Below are positions 33,647-42,580 of a DNA stretch of 64,000 nt, in pieces. Each line of letters opens with the position of its first letter. The stretch's first letter is position 1. A model generated the notes under the pieces. That model made no database searches and was not told where the DNA came from. It saw only the letters and a program-made list of their open reading frames with translations. A program made the translations under genes and the position numbers. The stretch is from Hymenobacter sp. BT559 (GTDB lineage Bacteria; Bacteroidota; Bacteroidia; Cytophagales; Hymenobacteraceae): contig NZ_JAGETY010000004.1 of NCBI RefSeq assembly GCF_017571525.1, positions 310,001-374,000 on the forward strand, written 5' to 3'.

Positions 33647-34852
33647 GTGAAGAAGATTCTTCTGATTGACGATAATGAACAAGACCGGCAGCTATACCGG
33701 CGTTTTTTGGGAAAACAACTAGGGTATGAGAGTGTAACGCTGGAAGAAGCTGCCTCGGGCGAGGAGGCGGTAGCGCAGTTTGCACGCGTGCAGCCCGACT
33801 GCGTGCTGCTCGACTACAACCTGCCCGATACCGACGGGCTCGACCTGCTGCTGAAGCTGAAGGAGCTAGCCCCGCCCAACAGCTTGTGCGTGATAATGAT
33901 AACGGGTGGCGGCAATGAGGCGCTAGCCGTGCGGGCCCTCAACATGGGGGCCCTCGACTACTTGGTAAAGCAGCAGTTCGACCCCGAGCTGCTGGGCAAA
34001 ACCGTGCGCCACGCCATCGAAAAAAACGAGTGGCGGCAGTACGAGTCGCGCTACCACCAGGAGGTGCAGGCCATGAACCAGCAGCTGCGCGAATCGCTTG
34101 AGATGGTGGAAGAAACCAAGCGGGCCCTCAGCGCCAAAAACGAGGAGCTGACCCACGCCAACCAGCAGCTGGCCCGCACCAATGCCGACCTCGACAACTT
34201 CGTGTACGCGGCCAGCCACGACCTCAAGCAGCCCGTCAATAACCTGCGCGGCCTGTTTGAGGAACTGCGCACGTCGGCCACGTTTGAGGACCCGGCCGCC
34301 CCACACATGTGGCGCCTGGCCGACGATTCGCTGCGCGTGCTGGCCACCACCATCACCGACCTGGCCACTGTGGTGCAGGAAGAGCGCCGCCCCGTGCGCG
34401 AGCTGGTGGAGGACGTGCCCCTAGCCACTGCCACGGCCGAGGCCCTGCAAAACCTGCACGCGCAGATACTGGCCACGGACGCCGCTATCACTACCGACTT
34501 TGCGGCGGCGCCCACCGTGCGCAGCGTGCCTAGCAACCTGCGCACCATTTTGGTCAACCTGCTGGCCAACGCCCTGAAGTACCGGCACCCCGACCGGCCG
34601 CCGCAGGTGCAGCTGCGCACCCGGCTAGCCGCCGGCCGCCCTGTGCTTGATGTGGCGGACAATGGCCTGGGCATCGACCTGGAGCGGCACGGCGCCGAGC
34701 TGTTTCAGCTGTTTCGGCGCTTCCACCCCGAAGCCGCTGCTGGCACAGGCGTCGGCCTGTTTCTGGTAAACCGGCTGGTGCAGGCCCAGGGCGGCCACAT
34801 AGAGGTGGCTAGCCAGCCTGGCCAGGGCACTACCTTCAGCGTGTTTTTGTAA
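33647..34852 (+). CDS. Hybrid receiver - histidine kinase
   Basis: 401 residues: N-terminal receiver (Asp56 in LLDYNLPDTDG), a coiled-coil linker (about 125-185), a HisKA-type H box with His191 in YAASHDLKQPVNNLRG, and a HATPase domain (NLLANALKYRHP, DNGLGIDLE, GTGVGLFLVNRLV). The receiver-first order suggests a relay in which the phytochrome controls this kinase. GTG start at 33647, 10 nt after the upstream gene. Last gene of the light-sensing operon; no DNA-binding output is encoded. Confidence 0.92.
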   Translation: MKKILLIDDNEQDRQLYRRFLGKQLGYESVTLEEAASGEEAVAQFARVQPDCVLLDYNLPDTDGLDLLLKLKELAPPNSLCVIMITGGGNEALAVRALNMGALDYLVKQQFDPELLGKTVRHAIEKNEWRQYESRYHQEVQAMNQQLRESLEMVEETKRALSAKNEELTHANQQLARTNADLDNFVYAASHDLKQPVNNLRGLFEELRTSATFEDPAAPHMWRLADDSLRVLATTITDLATVVQEERRPVRELVEDVPLATATAEALQNLHAQILATDAAITTDFAAAPTVRSVPSNLRTILVNLLANALKYRHPDRPPQVQLRTRLAAGRPVLDVADNGLGIDLERHGAELFQLFRRFHPEAAAGTGVGLFLVNRLVQAQGGHIEVASQPGQGTTFSVFL

Positions 34853-34917
34853 CTGGCTGGTTAGTGAGTAGTGGTTGCTAGGCAGTTGACCGAGCACGAC
34901 TTACGCCATCAGCCATG

Positions 34918-36174
34918 CTACGAAAACGGGCCGTAGCTGAGCAGCACGTATGTGTGCCAGCTGGCTGCTACGGCCAGCACTAGGGGGCGCACGTAGCGCC
35001 CGGGCCAGTAGGGCAGCAGGGCCGCCAACAGGCACAGCACCAGCGGCAGCAGGGTGTAGGCCAGCCGCTCGGGGTAATAGCCTAGCAGCGCAAAAAACAA
35101 GACAAACCACCCGCCTACCCAGCCTAGCGCCGGCCCGGCAGGCCGGGGCAGCAGCGCGGCTTGGCGCCGCCACCAGGTAGCCGCGAGCAGGGTAGCCCCC
35201 AGCAGCAGCCAGCCACCCACGAGCTGCAAGCTTCTGACGTAGCTTTTTAATTGGCCTAGCACCACCCCTGCAAAGCCAGGCTGCCCCCATGCTGCGGGCA
35301 GCCACACCAGCTGGTGGTAGCGCACGGCTTCGTGGTTGTAGTAGCTAACACCCTGGCTACGCAACCCGGCCACCCACAGCACCGTGGGTAGCCCAAATAA
35401 GCATGCGCTAGCCGCTAGCCGAGTTGCTAGCCAGCGCGGGGCCGGGCGGTGCCGCTGGCGCCCCAACCCATAGACCAGCGCAGGCCAGACCAGTAGAAAG
35501 CTTCCGTATGCGAGTGGCAGCAAGCCTAGCGCCAGCGACAAGCCCTCTAGCTGCGGCCAGCTAAGCACCCGCCGCTCAACCCAGAGCGCCAGCCACAGGC
35601 AAAACAAGGGCGCCAGAAAAGCTAGCATCTGCTGGTGGGCCGTCCAGAAAAAAGCCTTCGTAATGGGGTTAGCTACCAGTACCCAGGCTAGGGCATAGAA
35701 CTGCCAGGCCCGCCCCCGACCGGCCGTAAGCTGGCCAAACAGGCTTCTGAACAGCAGCAGGCTAGCTAGCAGCGTCAGCCCATTGAGCACCACGTACCCG
35801 CTGTAGAAACCGTAGAAGCGCAGGTCTGCGGGGCTCCAGCGGGGGGCTAGCCCCAGATGCCCGGCCAAGGCAAGCACCGCGGTGAGGGGATAGCCCACGG
35901 CCGCCCCCAGCAACGCGTAGAGTGGGCGCGACTGCCGCACTTCCTGCGGCCGCAGCAGCCGCTGGGGCCGCTGCGCTACTTCCAGGTAGCCATAGCTGTC
36001 GTGGTTGACGACGAAGCCTAGCCCCGGCCCTACCTGGGCGTAGTGGCCCCAATACTCGACATCGGGCTGCCCCTGCGGGGCCGGCGCAAGCCAGAACGAT
36101 AGGCAGGCTGCCAGCAGCAAAGCCAGCAGGGGCCCTGTGCGCCGAAGCTGGCGGCCACCCGGGCGCTTCTTCAT
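34918..36174 (-). CDS. Polytopic membrane protein, possible GT-C glycosyltransferase
   Basis: 418 residues with roughly ten hydrophobic helices and a first periplasmic loop containing acidic residues (QPDVEYWGHY, NHDSYGYLEVA), reminiscent of GT-C glycosyltransferases that use lipid-linked sugars. No family signature is strong enough to be sure, so treat the enzymatic role as tentative. ATG at 36174 (MKKRPGGRQLRRTG) with a -7 box 49 nt upstream. It converges with the phytochrome operon. Confidence 0.65.
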   Translation of the reverse strand: MKKRPGGRQLRRTGPLLALLLAACLSFWLAPAPQGQPDVEYWGHYAQVGPGLGFVVNHDSYGYLEVAQRPQRLLRPQEVRQSRPLYALLGAAVGYPLTAVLALAGHLGLAPRWSPADLRFYGFYSGYVVLNGLTLLASLLLFRSLFGQLTAGRGRAWQFYALAWVLVANPITKAFFWTAHQQMLAFLAPLFCLWLALWVERRVLSWPQLEGLSLALGLLPLAYGSFLLVWPALVYGLGRQRHRPAPRWLATRLAASACLFGLPTVLWVAGLRSQGVSYYNHEAVRYHQLVWLPAAWGQPGFAGVVLGQLKSYVRSLQLVGGWLLLGATLLAATWWRRQAALLPRPAGPALGWVGGWFVLFFALLGYYPERLAYTLLPLVLCLLAALLPYWPGRYVRPLVLAVAASWHTYVLLSYGPFS

Positions 36175-36223
36175 TGGGTAGGTAGTTAGGGACGATTTAA
36201 TTGTAAGCAACCCCGCTAGCTGG

Positions 36224-36231
36224 CAAACATA
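36224..36231 (-). promoter_or_regulatory. -7 promoter box of GT-C-like gene
   Basis: TATGTTTG on the minus strand, 49 nt before the ATG at 36174. Confidence 0.45.
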
Positions 36232-36403
36232 CGCGCCATACTTGGCGGCCTGCTAACGGGCGGGCCACAAGGGCGCGCAGAGTTGGTGCAGCACCGAACT
36301 CCTGCTGCTAGTCCCCATTTTTGCCTGCGGCCAAGCAATTCTGGCTTCTTGCTGTTCTATAACTCTACCGGTCCAGCTGCTGCTCCCGGCCGCTCTCAGC
36401 CTC

Positions 36404-37549
36404 ATGCTTTCTGAACCTTCCTATCTGGCTGCCCGCATGGTGGCACCTGCCCTCGCCACCCATTTTGCCCAGCACCTCGCCGGCGCGGCCTACCTGGGCC
36501 GCACGCTGCTACCCCCGCCCCCACCCGCCCCGCTGCTCGAAGCCATTATCGACGTAGCCTTCTGGGCTAGCCTGCGCCGGGAGGAGGGGCGGCCGCCGCG
36601 TATCTCGCTAGCCCTGCTCGAACCCGAAGCGGCCGGGCAGCCGCTGCTGTTTGGGCACCGGCTGCGCCTCACGCCGCAGGTCCTCATTAAGCTGGCGCCG
36701 GCCGTCGAGCACCCGGGCATTCACCTGGGCGTGGGGTTTGATGAGGAGGGACTTTATGTGTGGGGTACGGCCAGCCAGGTGCCGCCGGTGTGCTTTGTGC
36801 TGGAAGTGGTAGAACCGGGCCTGCTGGTGGCCAAGCACCGCCGGGCCGACGGCTTTGGCAAGTTTGTGAACGTGGCCGTGCTGCGCGGCGACCAGATACG
36901 GGTGGTAGATGAGCAAACTCAGGGCCTCGGCGACTATCCTGAGCTGCAGCTTTCGCTGCCGCCCATCCCCTGCCCCGGACCACCCGACCCTAGCACGACC
37001 AAGGTAGACGTGCTGCTCGAGCTGGCCCGCGCGATGCGGGCGCACGGGCGCGGCGGCTTGCTGCTGCTCGTGCCCTCCGGCTCCGACGCCTGGCAAGGCT
37101 CGGTGGTGCAGCCGCTGAGCTATCCGGTAGCGCCGGCCTTCGGCAGCATTGCGGCACTGCTTGACTCGGCCGACCGCAGCCACCGCGACTGGCAGGAGAA
37201 CATCCTGGATGCCATTGAGATAGTGGGCGGCTTCACGGCTGTTGATGGGGCCACCCTGCTCACCAGCCAGTATGAGCTGCTGACCTTCGGAGCCAAGGTG
37301 ACGCGCCGCGCCCACAGCACGCCCGTGCCCGAGCTGGTGCTCACCGAGCCCGTGGTGGGCAGCAGTGCTACCCGCCTGCACCCGGCCAAGCTGGGCGGCA
37401 CCCGCCACCTGGCCGCCGCCCAGTTTGTGCACGACCAGCACGACGCCGTGGCCCTGGTAGCTTCGCAGGATGGCAATTTTACCGTTTTCTCGTGGTCGGA
37501 AGCCTTACAGCTGGTGCACGCCCATCGCATTGATGTGCTGCTACTTTGA
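36404..37549 (+). CDS. DACNV-type sensor protein with DisA-like nucleotide fold
   Basis: 381 residues. The C-terminal third resembles the diadenylate-cyclase (DisA_N) fold: a DGA motif at 281-283 (AVDGATLL) and a Gly-Thr-Arg-His motif at 332-335 (LGGTRHLAAAQFV), followed by ALVASQDGNFTVF. In DisA the second motif is Arg-His-Arg; here the last Arg is Leu, so c-di-AMP synthesis is doubtful and nucleotide sensing more likely. The N-terminal 180 residues are a separate unrecognised domain. NCBI-style names call such proteins putative sensor domain DACNV-containing. No membrane segments. Neighbours give no clear pathway. Confidence 0.75.
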   Translation: MLSEPSYLAARMVAPALATHFAQHLAGAAYLGRTLLPPPPPAPLLEAIIDVAFWASLRREEGRPPRISLALLEPEAAGQPLLFGHRLRLTPQVLIKLAPAVEHPGIHLGVGFDEEGLYVWGTASQVPPVCFVLEVVEPGLLVAKHRRADGFGKFVNVAVLRGDQIRVVDEQTQGLGDYPELQLSLPPIPCPGPPDPSTTKVDVLLELARAMRAHGRGGLLLLVPSGSDAWQGSVVQPLSYPVAPAFGSIAALLDSADRSHRDWQENILDAIEIVGGFTAVDGATLLTSQYELLTFGAKVTRRAHSTPVPELVLTEPVVGSSATRLHPAKLGGTRHLAAAQFVHDQHDAVALVASQDGNFTVFSWSEALQLVHAHRIDVLLL

Positions 37550-37561
37550 GGGCTAGCCAGG

Positions 37562-37981
37562 TTATGCCGGCTGTTGCAGCAGCCAGGCCAGCGCCTCTTC
37601 TTCGGTGCTAAACGAGCGGTAGCGCAAGGGCAGCTCGGGCGTACTGGTAACGAAGGCCGTAGCCAGGCGCGTGAGCACGTTGTCGGCCACTACTACGGCC
37701 CCATGGCGGTAGCCGCTCTCGCGCACGGCCGCCGGCAGCCACTGCTGGCTTATCCACAGCTGCTCCTGTGGGGAAAAAGGCGGCATTTCTACCTGATTGA
37801 CTAGGATGCGCCCCCAGCCGTATTGGCGCAGGGCGTGGGCCGCGGTCGTAAACATGGCGCACGTGTCGGCAAAGACGCGCGGCTGGACGCTCCAATGCAG
37901 GCGCAGGTACCTCGCCGGCTCGGCAATTACCCGGCCGGCGGCGGTGTGTAAAAGAACAGTAGAATCGGAAGGAGCCAGCAT
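37562..37981 (-). CDS. Unknown protein, STAS/SpoIIAA-like fold suspected
   Basis: 139 residues, soluble. Alternating strand/helix pattern ending in YRSFSTEEEALAWLLQ, which resembles the C-terminal helix of STAS-domain/SpoIIAA-like proteins common in Hymenobacter relatives; the match is by eye only. The start at 37981 follows a TATTTTTG box by 7 nt. It converges with the DACNV gene, whose stop lies 13 nt away. Confidence 0.65.
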   Translation of the reverse strand: MLAPSDSTVLLHTAAGRVIAEPARYLRLHWSVQPRVFADTCAMFTTAAHALRQYGWGRILVNQVEMPPFSPQEQLWISQQWLPAAVRESGYRHGAVVVADNVLTRLATAFVTSTPELPLRYRSFSTEEEALAWLLQQPA

Positions 37982-37988
37982 AAGCCGT

Positions 37989-37996
37989 CAAAAATA
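37989..37996 (-). promoter_or_regulatory. -7 promoter box of STAS-like gene
   Basis: TATTTTTG on the minus strand, 7 nt before the ATG at 37981. Confidence 0.55.
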
Positions 37997-38054
37997 CGCT
38001 GCTAGCCGCCTTTCCCTGGTGAAAGCCGTTAAGCGACGACCTGCTGGCCAGGCC

Positions 38055-39200
38055 CTAACGCGCCCCGGCCGGCTGCATGAGCGACGTAAAGCCGGCAAAC
38101 GTGTCGTCGCCGGGCACGCCGTAGGGAGCCCCGCGCTCGCGCAGGGCCGCTAGCCGCGGCGTGCGGTAATAGGCATAGGCCGTTTCGATGCCAGGCCACA
38201 CGGCCGGATGCGCCGAGCAGTCGGTGCAGCTGCCGGGCGCGTGCTCCAGGGCATCGAGCAGCTTCTCCCACCCTACCCGCAACTGCTGATTATGAAGCGC
38301 ATACAGCGCCGTATCGCCCGTTTGCAGCCGTGCTATCTCGGCGGCATTGGTAAGGCCCGTGAGCGTGTACTGCGGGTGATGGCAGTCGCGGTCGCACAGC
38401 TCCTTCACATTGCCATTGGCGTAAAATACCTGCGGCTGCACGGCCAGCGCATAGCGGTAGCCCTTCTCGTATTCGGCCCGGTCATCAAACCACACCCCGA
38501 GCGCGAGCTGGGCATAGGCGCACGACACCTGCCAGTTATTGACCCAGCTTGTGCCGGCCGGCAGTGGGTCTACGTAGTCGGTCTGTAGTTTTTTCAGGAA
38601 GGTGCTGAAGGCGGCCACGTCGGCCGCGGGCCAGCCAGCACCCGTTTTGCCCCCTAGCCGATAGTAGCGGATAATCTCGGCCGCCGCCACGAAAGTGGGC
38701 GCCACCCAAGCCGCCTCCAAGTAGGTTTGCCGAAACTCGGTGGGCGAGCCGTCGGGCTTAGGCGAAGTGCTGTAGCGCTGAAAGTTGCGGGCGTAGCCAT
38801 CGAGTATCTGCCGGGCCTGCCGGGCATAGGCGGCCTCGCCGGTAGCGGCCCAGCGCAGGGCGCAGGCGTAGGCCAGCTCCGCATCGCGCCGTATCTGGTC
38901 TTCGGTGGGGCTGCCGGCTCCCGCCACCGCATACACCACGCTGGGAAAGGAAGTGGGGATAGGATGCTTGGCTAAATAAGCTACCACCTGCTGCAAGCCG
39001 GCCACCCGCGCCTTATCGCCGGCCTTTAGCTGCGCCGCCACCTGGTCGAGGCTAGCCTGGGTAGTGAGCACCCCAGGGTGGCGAAAGGTTGTGGGTGACG
39101 AACTACCCACATAAGGCAGTGGACTTGCCTTACCCGACCCAGCGGCCTGGCCTGCCAGCATGAGGCCTGCCAGCCACCACAAAGAAAGATATGTGCTCAT
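38055..39200 (-). CDS. Alginate lyase family protein (secreted)
   Basis: 381 residues with an N-terminal signal peptide (MSTYLSLWWLAGLMLAGQAAG). The mature protein is an alpha/alpha-toroid of the alginate lyase superfamily: FRHPGVLTTQASLDQV near residue 40, the NNWQVSCAYAQLALG helix and DRDCHHPQYTLTGLTNAAEI, which carry the Asn/His/Tyr residues expected at the active site. It should cleave a uronic-acid polysaccharide in the periplasm or outside the cell; the substrate is inferred. A promoter box lies 4 nt before the ATG. No other lyase or SusCD gene is adjacent. Confidence 0.82.
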   Translation of the reverse strand: MSTYLSLWWLAGLMLAGQAAGSGKASPLPYVGSSSPTTFRHPGVLTTQASLDQVAAQLKAGDKARVAGLQQVVAYLAKHPIPTSFPSVVYAVAGAGSPTEDQIRRDAELAYACALRWAATGEAAYARQARQILDGYARNFQRYSTSPKPDGSPTEFRQTYLEAAWVAPTFVAAAEIIRYYRLGGKTGAGWPAADVAAFSTFLKKLQTDYVDPLPAGTSWVNNWQVSCAYAQLALGVWFDDRAEYEKGYRYALAVQPQVFYANGNVKELCDRDCHHPQYTLTGLTNAAEIARLQTGDTALYALHNQQLRVGWEKLLDALEHAPGSCTDCSAHPAVWPGIETAYAYYRTPRLAALRERGAPYGVPGDDTFAGFTSLMQPAGAR

Positions 39201-39204
39201 CTGG

Positions 39205-39212
39205 CAAACTTA
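39205..39212 (-). promoter_or_regulatory. -7 promoter box of alginate lyase gene
   Basis: TAAGTTTG on the minus strand, 4 nt before the ATG at 39200; predicts a leaderless transcript. Confidence 0.6.
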
Positions 39213-39263
39213 GCTACTGCTCAACAGCCAGCGCCTGCCAGGCGGCGCCAGCCAGTGCCAACG

Positions 39264-39304
39264 CAAACTGCCCACCGGAAAACAGGCTTCCGATGGGCAG
39301 TTTG
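39264..39304 (-). terminator. Terminator hairpin downstream of mutS2
   Basis: 17-bp stem with a single mismatch, 7-nt loop, between the mutS2 stop and the alginate-lyase promoter. Confidence 0.75.
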
Positions 39305-39334
39305 GCAAAAGCGAGGGGCTAGCGGGCAGCCAGC

Positions 39335-41773
39335 TTATTTCAGCACGGCAAGGGTTACGCCGTCGCCGCCGCGGTCGGCGTGCTCATCGCCCACGCTAGC
39401 TACGGCGCGGGTCTGGCGCAGGTAGTCGCGCACTACCTGGCGCAGTACACCGTTGCCGCGGCCGTGCAAAATCTTCATTTCCGGTACGCCAAACATCACC
39501 GCGTCATCGACATACGCCATGAGCTTGGTGAGTGCATCTTCGGCCCGCTCGCCGCGCAGGTCGAGCGTGGGGTTGAAGCCCGCCATGCGGCCAGTGAGGT
39601 CGAGGCTTTGGCCCCCGGTATTGGCAGCGGCTGTTTTGCGGGCGGCGGCTTCGCGCTCGCGCACCTCGGCGCGGCTCAGCTTTTCGAGCTGGCCGACCTT
39701 CACCAGAGTTTTCATGCCGCCGAAGAGGACCTCGGCGGTTTTACCCTTAACGCTTACCACCTCGCCGTGGCCCTCCTGACCTAGGATGGCCACACGGTCG
39801 CCGGCCGCTAGGGTGCTAGCTTCGGCCAACTCGCGGGTGGGTCGCGCCTTGGGCGGCTCTACCTGCAGCTCCTTGCGCACGAAGGTGTCGAGCTTCTCGC
39901 GGGCCTGCTTGGTGGTTTCCTTGTCGGCCTGCGAGCGGCGAATTTCGCCGATGGTGGCTTCGATTTGCTGGTTGGTGTCCTTGAGCAGCTTCTGGGCCTG
40001 CTGCTTGGCATCGCGCAGGCGTTCGAGGCGGGTGTCTTCGAGGTGCTGCTTCAGCTCCTGGTATTCCTGGGCGGCGCGCTTGAGGCGGCTTTGCTGCTTT
40101 TCTACGTCGCGCAGCTTGGCTTCGAGGTCAGTCTTGTCTTTTTCGAGGCCTTCGAGCAGGCGGTCGTACCGGATTTTGTCCTTGCCCACGAGCTGCGAGG
40201 CGCGCTCTACGAGCTGCCGGGGCAGGCCGATTTTGCGGGCAATCTCGATGGCGAACGACGAGCCCGGCTTGCCTATTTCGAGGCGATACAGCGGCTGTAG
40301 GCGCTCGGGGTCGTAGCGCATGGCGCCGTTCACTAGGCCCTCCGTTTTCTCCGCGAAGTTCTTGAGGTTCGTGTAGTGCGTGGTTATCACCCCAAAGGCG
40401 CGCTCCCTGTTCAGCTGCTCCAACACGGCTTCGGCAATGGCGCCCCCTAGCGTGGGCTCGGTGCCGGTGCCAAATTCGTCGATGAGGACCAGGCTTTTTT
40501 TATTAGCCACCGTCACGAATTGCTTCATGGCCAGCAGGTGCGACGAGTAGGTCGAAAGGTCGTTTTCAAGACTCTGCTCGTCGCCGATGTCGAGGAGAAT
40601 GTCCTCAAACATACCGGCCTCCGAGTAGTCGTCGCACGGAATCAGCAGGCCGCATTGCAGCATGTACTGCACTAGCCCCACCGTTTTGAGCGACACCGAC
40701 TTACCGCCCGCATTCGGTCCCGAAATAACGAGGATGCGCTTTTCGGGCGTCAACTCAATATCGAGGGGTACTACTTCGCGCTTCTCAGCATCGGGGCCGG
40801 CGGCCTTGTTGTGCTCCTTGAAGGTGAGGGCCAGCACCGGGTGGCGCACGCCGCGCCAGCGCAGCAGCGGCCGGGCGCTGAGCTCGGGCAGCTGCGCGTC
40901 GAGCTCGCGGGCTAGCCGGGCCTTGGCCCGAATGAAGTCGAGCAGGCCCAGGTAGTTATAAGCCTTGCGCAGGTCGGGCAGGTGCGGGCGTAGCTGGTCG
41001 GTGAGGGCCGTGAGAATGCGAATCAGCTCGCGCTGGTAGGCGTTTTCGAGGTCCTTGATGTCGTTGTTCAGCTCAAACACCTCAGCCGGCTCGATGTACA
41101 CCGTCTGGCCCGAGGCGCTTTCGTCGTGGATAAGGCCGCGCACGCGGCGCTTGTGCTCGGCCACCACGGGCAGCACCAAGCGGCCACCGCGGATGGTGGG
41201 CTCGGCGTCGCCGGGTATCCAGCCCTCGCTTTTGGCGTGGCGCAGGATACCGGCCAGCTGCTTGCGCAGCAGCCCCTGGCGCTGAATGAGTTCCTGCCGA
41301 ATCTGGCGTAGCAGCGGCGAGGCATCGTCGCGCACGTGGCCTTCGTCGTCCACCACTTTATCGAGGCTAGCCAGCAGGTTGCGGTCGGCCTGAATGCCGA
41401 TGCCCAGCAGGCGCAGCGTGGGGTACAAGCCTTCGGGCGCCTGCGTAAAAAAAGTGAGCGCCGCCCGAATGGTGCGCAGGCTCATCTTGATTTCGTAGAA
41501 GGCGGCCACGTCGAGGTAGGCGCCGGGCAGCGAGGCGCGCTTGAGGTGCACGCGCACGTCGTGGTAGTGGGCGCCGGGAAAATCGCTGCCGCCGTTCAGC
41601 AGCTGGGCAAACTCGTCGGTCTGGGCCAGCAGCTTGCTGAGCTGCTCGTGGTCAGTAATGAACTGCATCTTGGCCACGTACTGCCGGCCGAGCGCCGAGA
41701 GGCAAAGCTGCTCCAGCAGGTCGCGGAGGGTAGAAAAGCCAATCTTGGCTTCAAAATTCTGGGGTACTAACAA
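39335..41773 (-). CDS. mutS2: Endonuclease MutS2
   Basis: 812 residues: MutS core and lever regions, ABC-type ATPase with Walker A ISGPNAGGKS, the IDEFGTGTEP Walker B region, a KOW-like coiled-coil linker and a C-terminal Smr nuclease domain (LDLRGERAEDAL, then KILHGRGNGVLR). MutS2 acts on recombination intermediates or stalled ribosomes depending on species. No ATG is available at the conserved N terminus (PQNFEAKIGF); the frame begins at a TTG at 41773 soon after an in-frame stop, so TTG is the likely start. A near-consensus -7 box (TACCTTCG, 41809-41816) lies upstream. Confidence 0.94.
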   Translation of the reverse strand: MLVPQNFEAKIGFSTLRDLLEQLCLSALGRQYVAKMQFITDHEQLSKLLAQTDEFAQLLNGGSDFPGAHYHDVRVHLKRASLPGAYLDVAAFYEIKMSLRTIRAALTFFTQAPEGLYPTLRLLGIGIQADRNLLASLDKVVDDEGHVRDDASPLLRQIRQELIQRQGLLRKQLAGILRHAKSEGWIPGDAEPTIRGGRLVLPVVAEHKRRVRGLIHDESASGQTVYIEPAEVFELNNDIKDLENAYQRELIRILTALTDQLRPHLPDLRKAYNYLGLLDFIRAKARLARELDAQLPELSARPLLRWRGVRHPVLALTFKEHNKAAGPDAEKREVVPLDIELTPEKRILVISGPNAGGKSVSLKTVGLVQYMLQCGLLIPCDDYSEAGMFEDILLDIGDEQSLENDLSTYSSHLLAMKQFVTVANKKSLVLIDEFGTGTEPTLGGAIAEAVLEQLNRERAFGVITTHYTNLKNFAEKTEGLVNGAMRYDPERLQPLYRLEIGKPGSSFAIEIARKIGLPRQLVERASQLVGKDKIRYDRLLEGLEKDKTDLEAKLRDVEKQQSRLKRAAQEYQELKQHLEDTRLERLRDAKQQAQKLLKDTNQQIEATIGEIRRSQADKETTKQAREKLDTFVRKELQVEPPKARPTRELAEASTLAAGDRVAILGQEGHGEVVSVKGKTAEVLFGGMKTLVKVGQLEKLSRAEVREREAAARKTAAANTGGQSLDLTGRMAGFNPTLDLRGERAEDALTKLMAYVDDAVMFGVPEMKILHGRGNGVLRQVVRDYLRQTRAVASVGDEHADRGGDGVTLAVLK

Positions 41774-41851
41774 ATCGAATACAGGCGGGGATATGAACTA
41801 ACTGGCCGCGAAGGTAAAACAGCAATCGGGGCGGGAAGATTCGCACGGAGG

Positions 41852-42505
41852 CTAGCGGCGCTGGTAATAAAAATTGGCCCAAATGAGCAAGTAGGGCAGC
41901 AGCAATAGTAAGGTAGGTACGATGTACACGGCCGGGTGCCGCCCGCGTGCCACGCCCCAGCCCACCCAAAGCGCCAGCACCATTAGCAGTCCGAACAACA
42001 CGTTGGTAGAAGCCGGGCTTTTGAAGAACCTCACCATCGGTTCTTCTACTACCGTCACCTGCGCGCTCGGATTAAGTTGATTGTAAGCCTTTATCGCTTG
42101 GATAAAGGCTTGTTGAAAAGAAGCAAATTCCACTGAGTAGCGGCACCGAATCTTGTCTTCGTCACTAGCTACTGGCCACAGCAGTATATCCGTAACACTT
42201 TTGCCGACTCTGAACCGATAAGCCCGCAATTCAGCGAATAAATATTTTTCCGGCTGGCCGGCTCCCGGCTTCAACCATGCCACCCCATCGGAGGATAGCC
42301 ACACCGACATCGGCTGCCAGAACAGCCACTCGCTGAACCTGGGGAAAAAGCTGGCCACCAGGGCCACCACGGGGCCGCTAATCAGCACCGCAAACCCTAG
42401 CGGCGGCGCGAAGCTAAACAGCAGTATCACTCCCATGAAGGCCGCTACTATAAACCACGGCAACTGCTTAAGCCGGTGGTTTGGCACCAAGAGTTGAAAT
42501 TCCAT
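41852..42505 (-). CDS. Unknown membrane protein
   Basis: 217 residues: two helices near the N terminus (about 15-55), a soluble domain with WLSSDGVAWLKPG and YRFRVGKSVTDILLWPV, and two C-terminal helices (about 165-212). The architecture resembles PH-like or DUF-type Bacteroidota membrane proteins, but no name can be given. Codon use is a little AT-richer than mutS2. It is followed by mutS2 in the same direction. Confidence 0.7.
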   Translation of the reverse strand: MEFQLLVPNHRLKQLPWFIVAAFMGVILLFSFAPPLGFAVLISGPVVALVASFFPRFSEWLFWQPMSVWLSSDGVAWLKPGAGQPEKYLFAELRAYRFRVGKSVTDILLWPVASDEDKIRCRYSVEFASFQQAFIQAIKAYNQLNPSAQVTVVEEPMVRFFKSPASTNVLFGLLMVLALWVGWGVARGRHPAVYIVPTLLLLLPYLLIWANFYYQRR

Positions 42506-42580
42506 ACAGCCGCTTTATCGCGCATCGTTAGTTGGGCATTACGACAGATTATCGTCTAAGCCGAATAAACCGCAACACCG

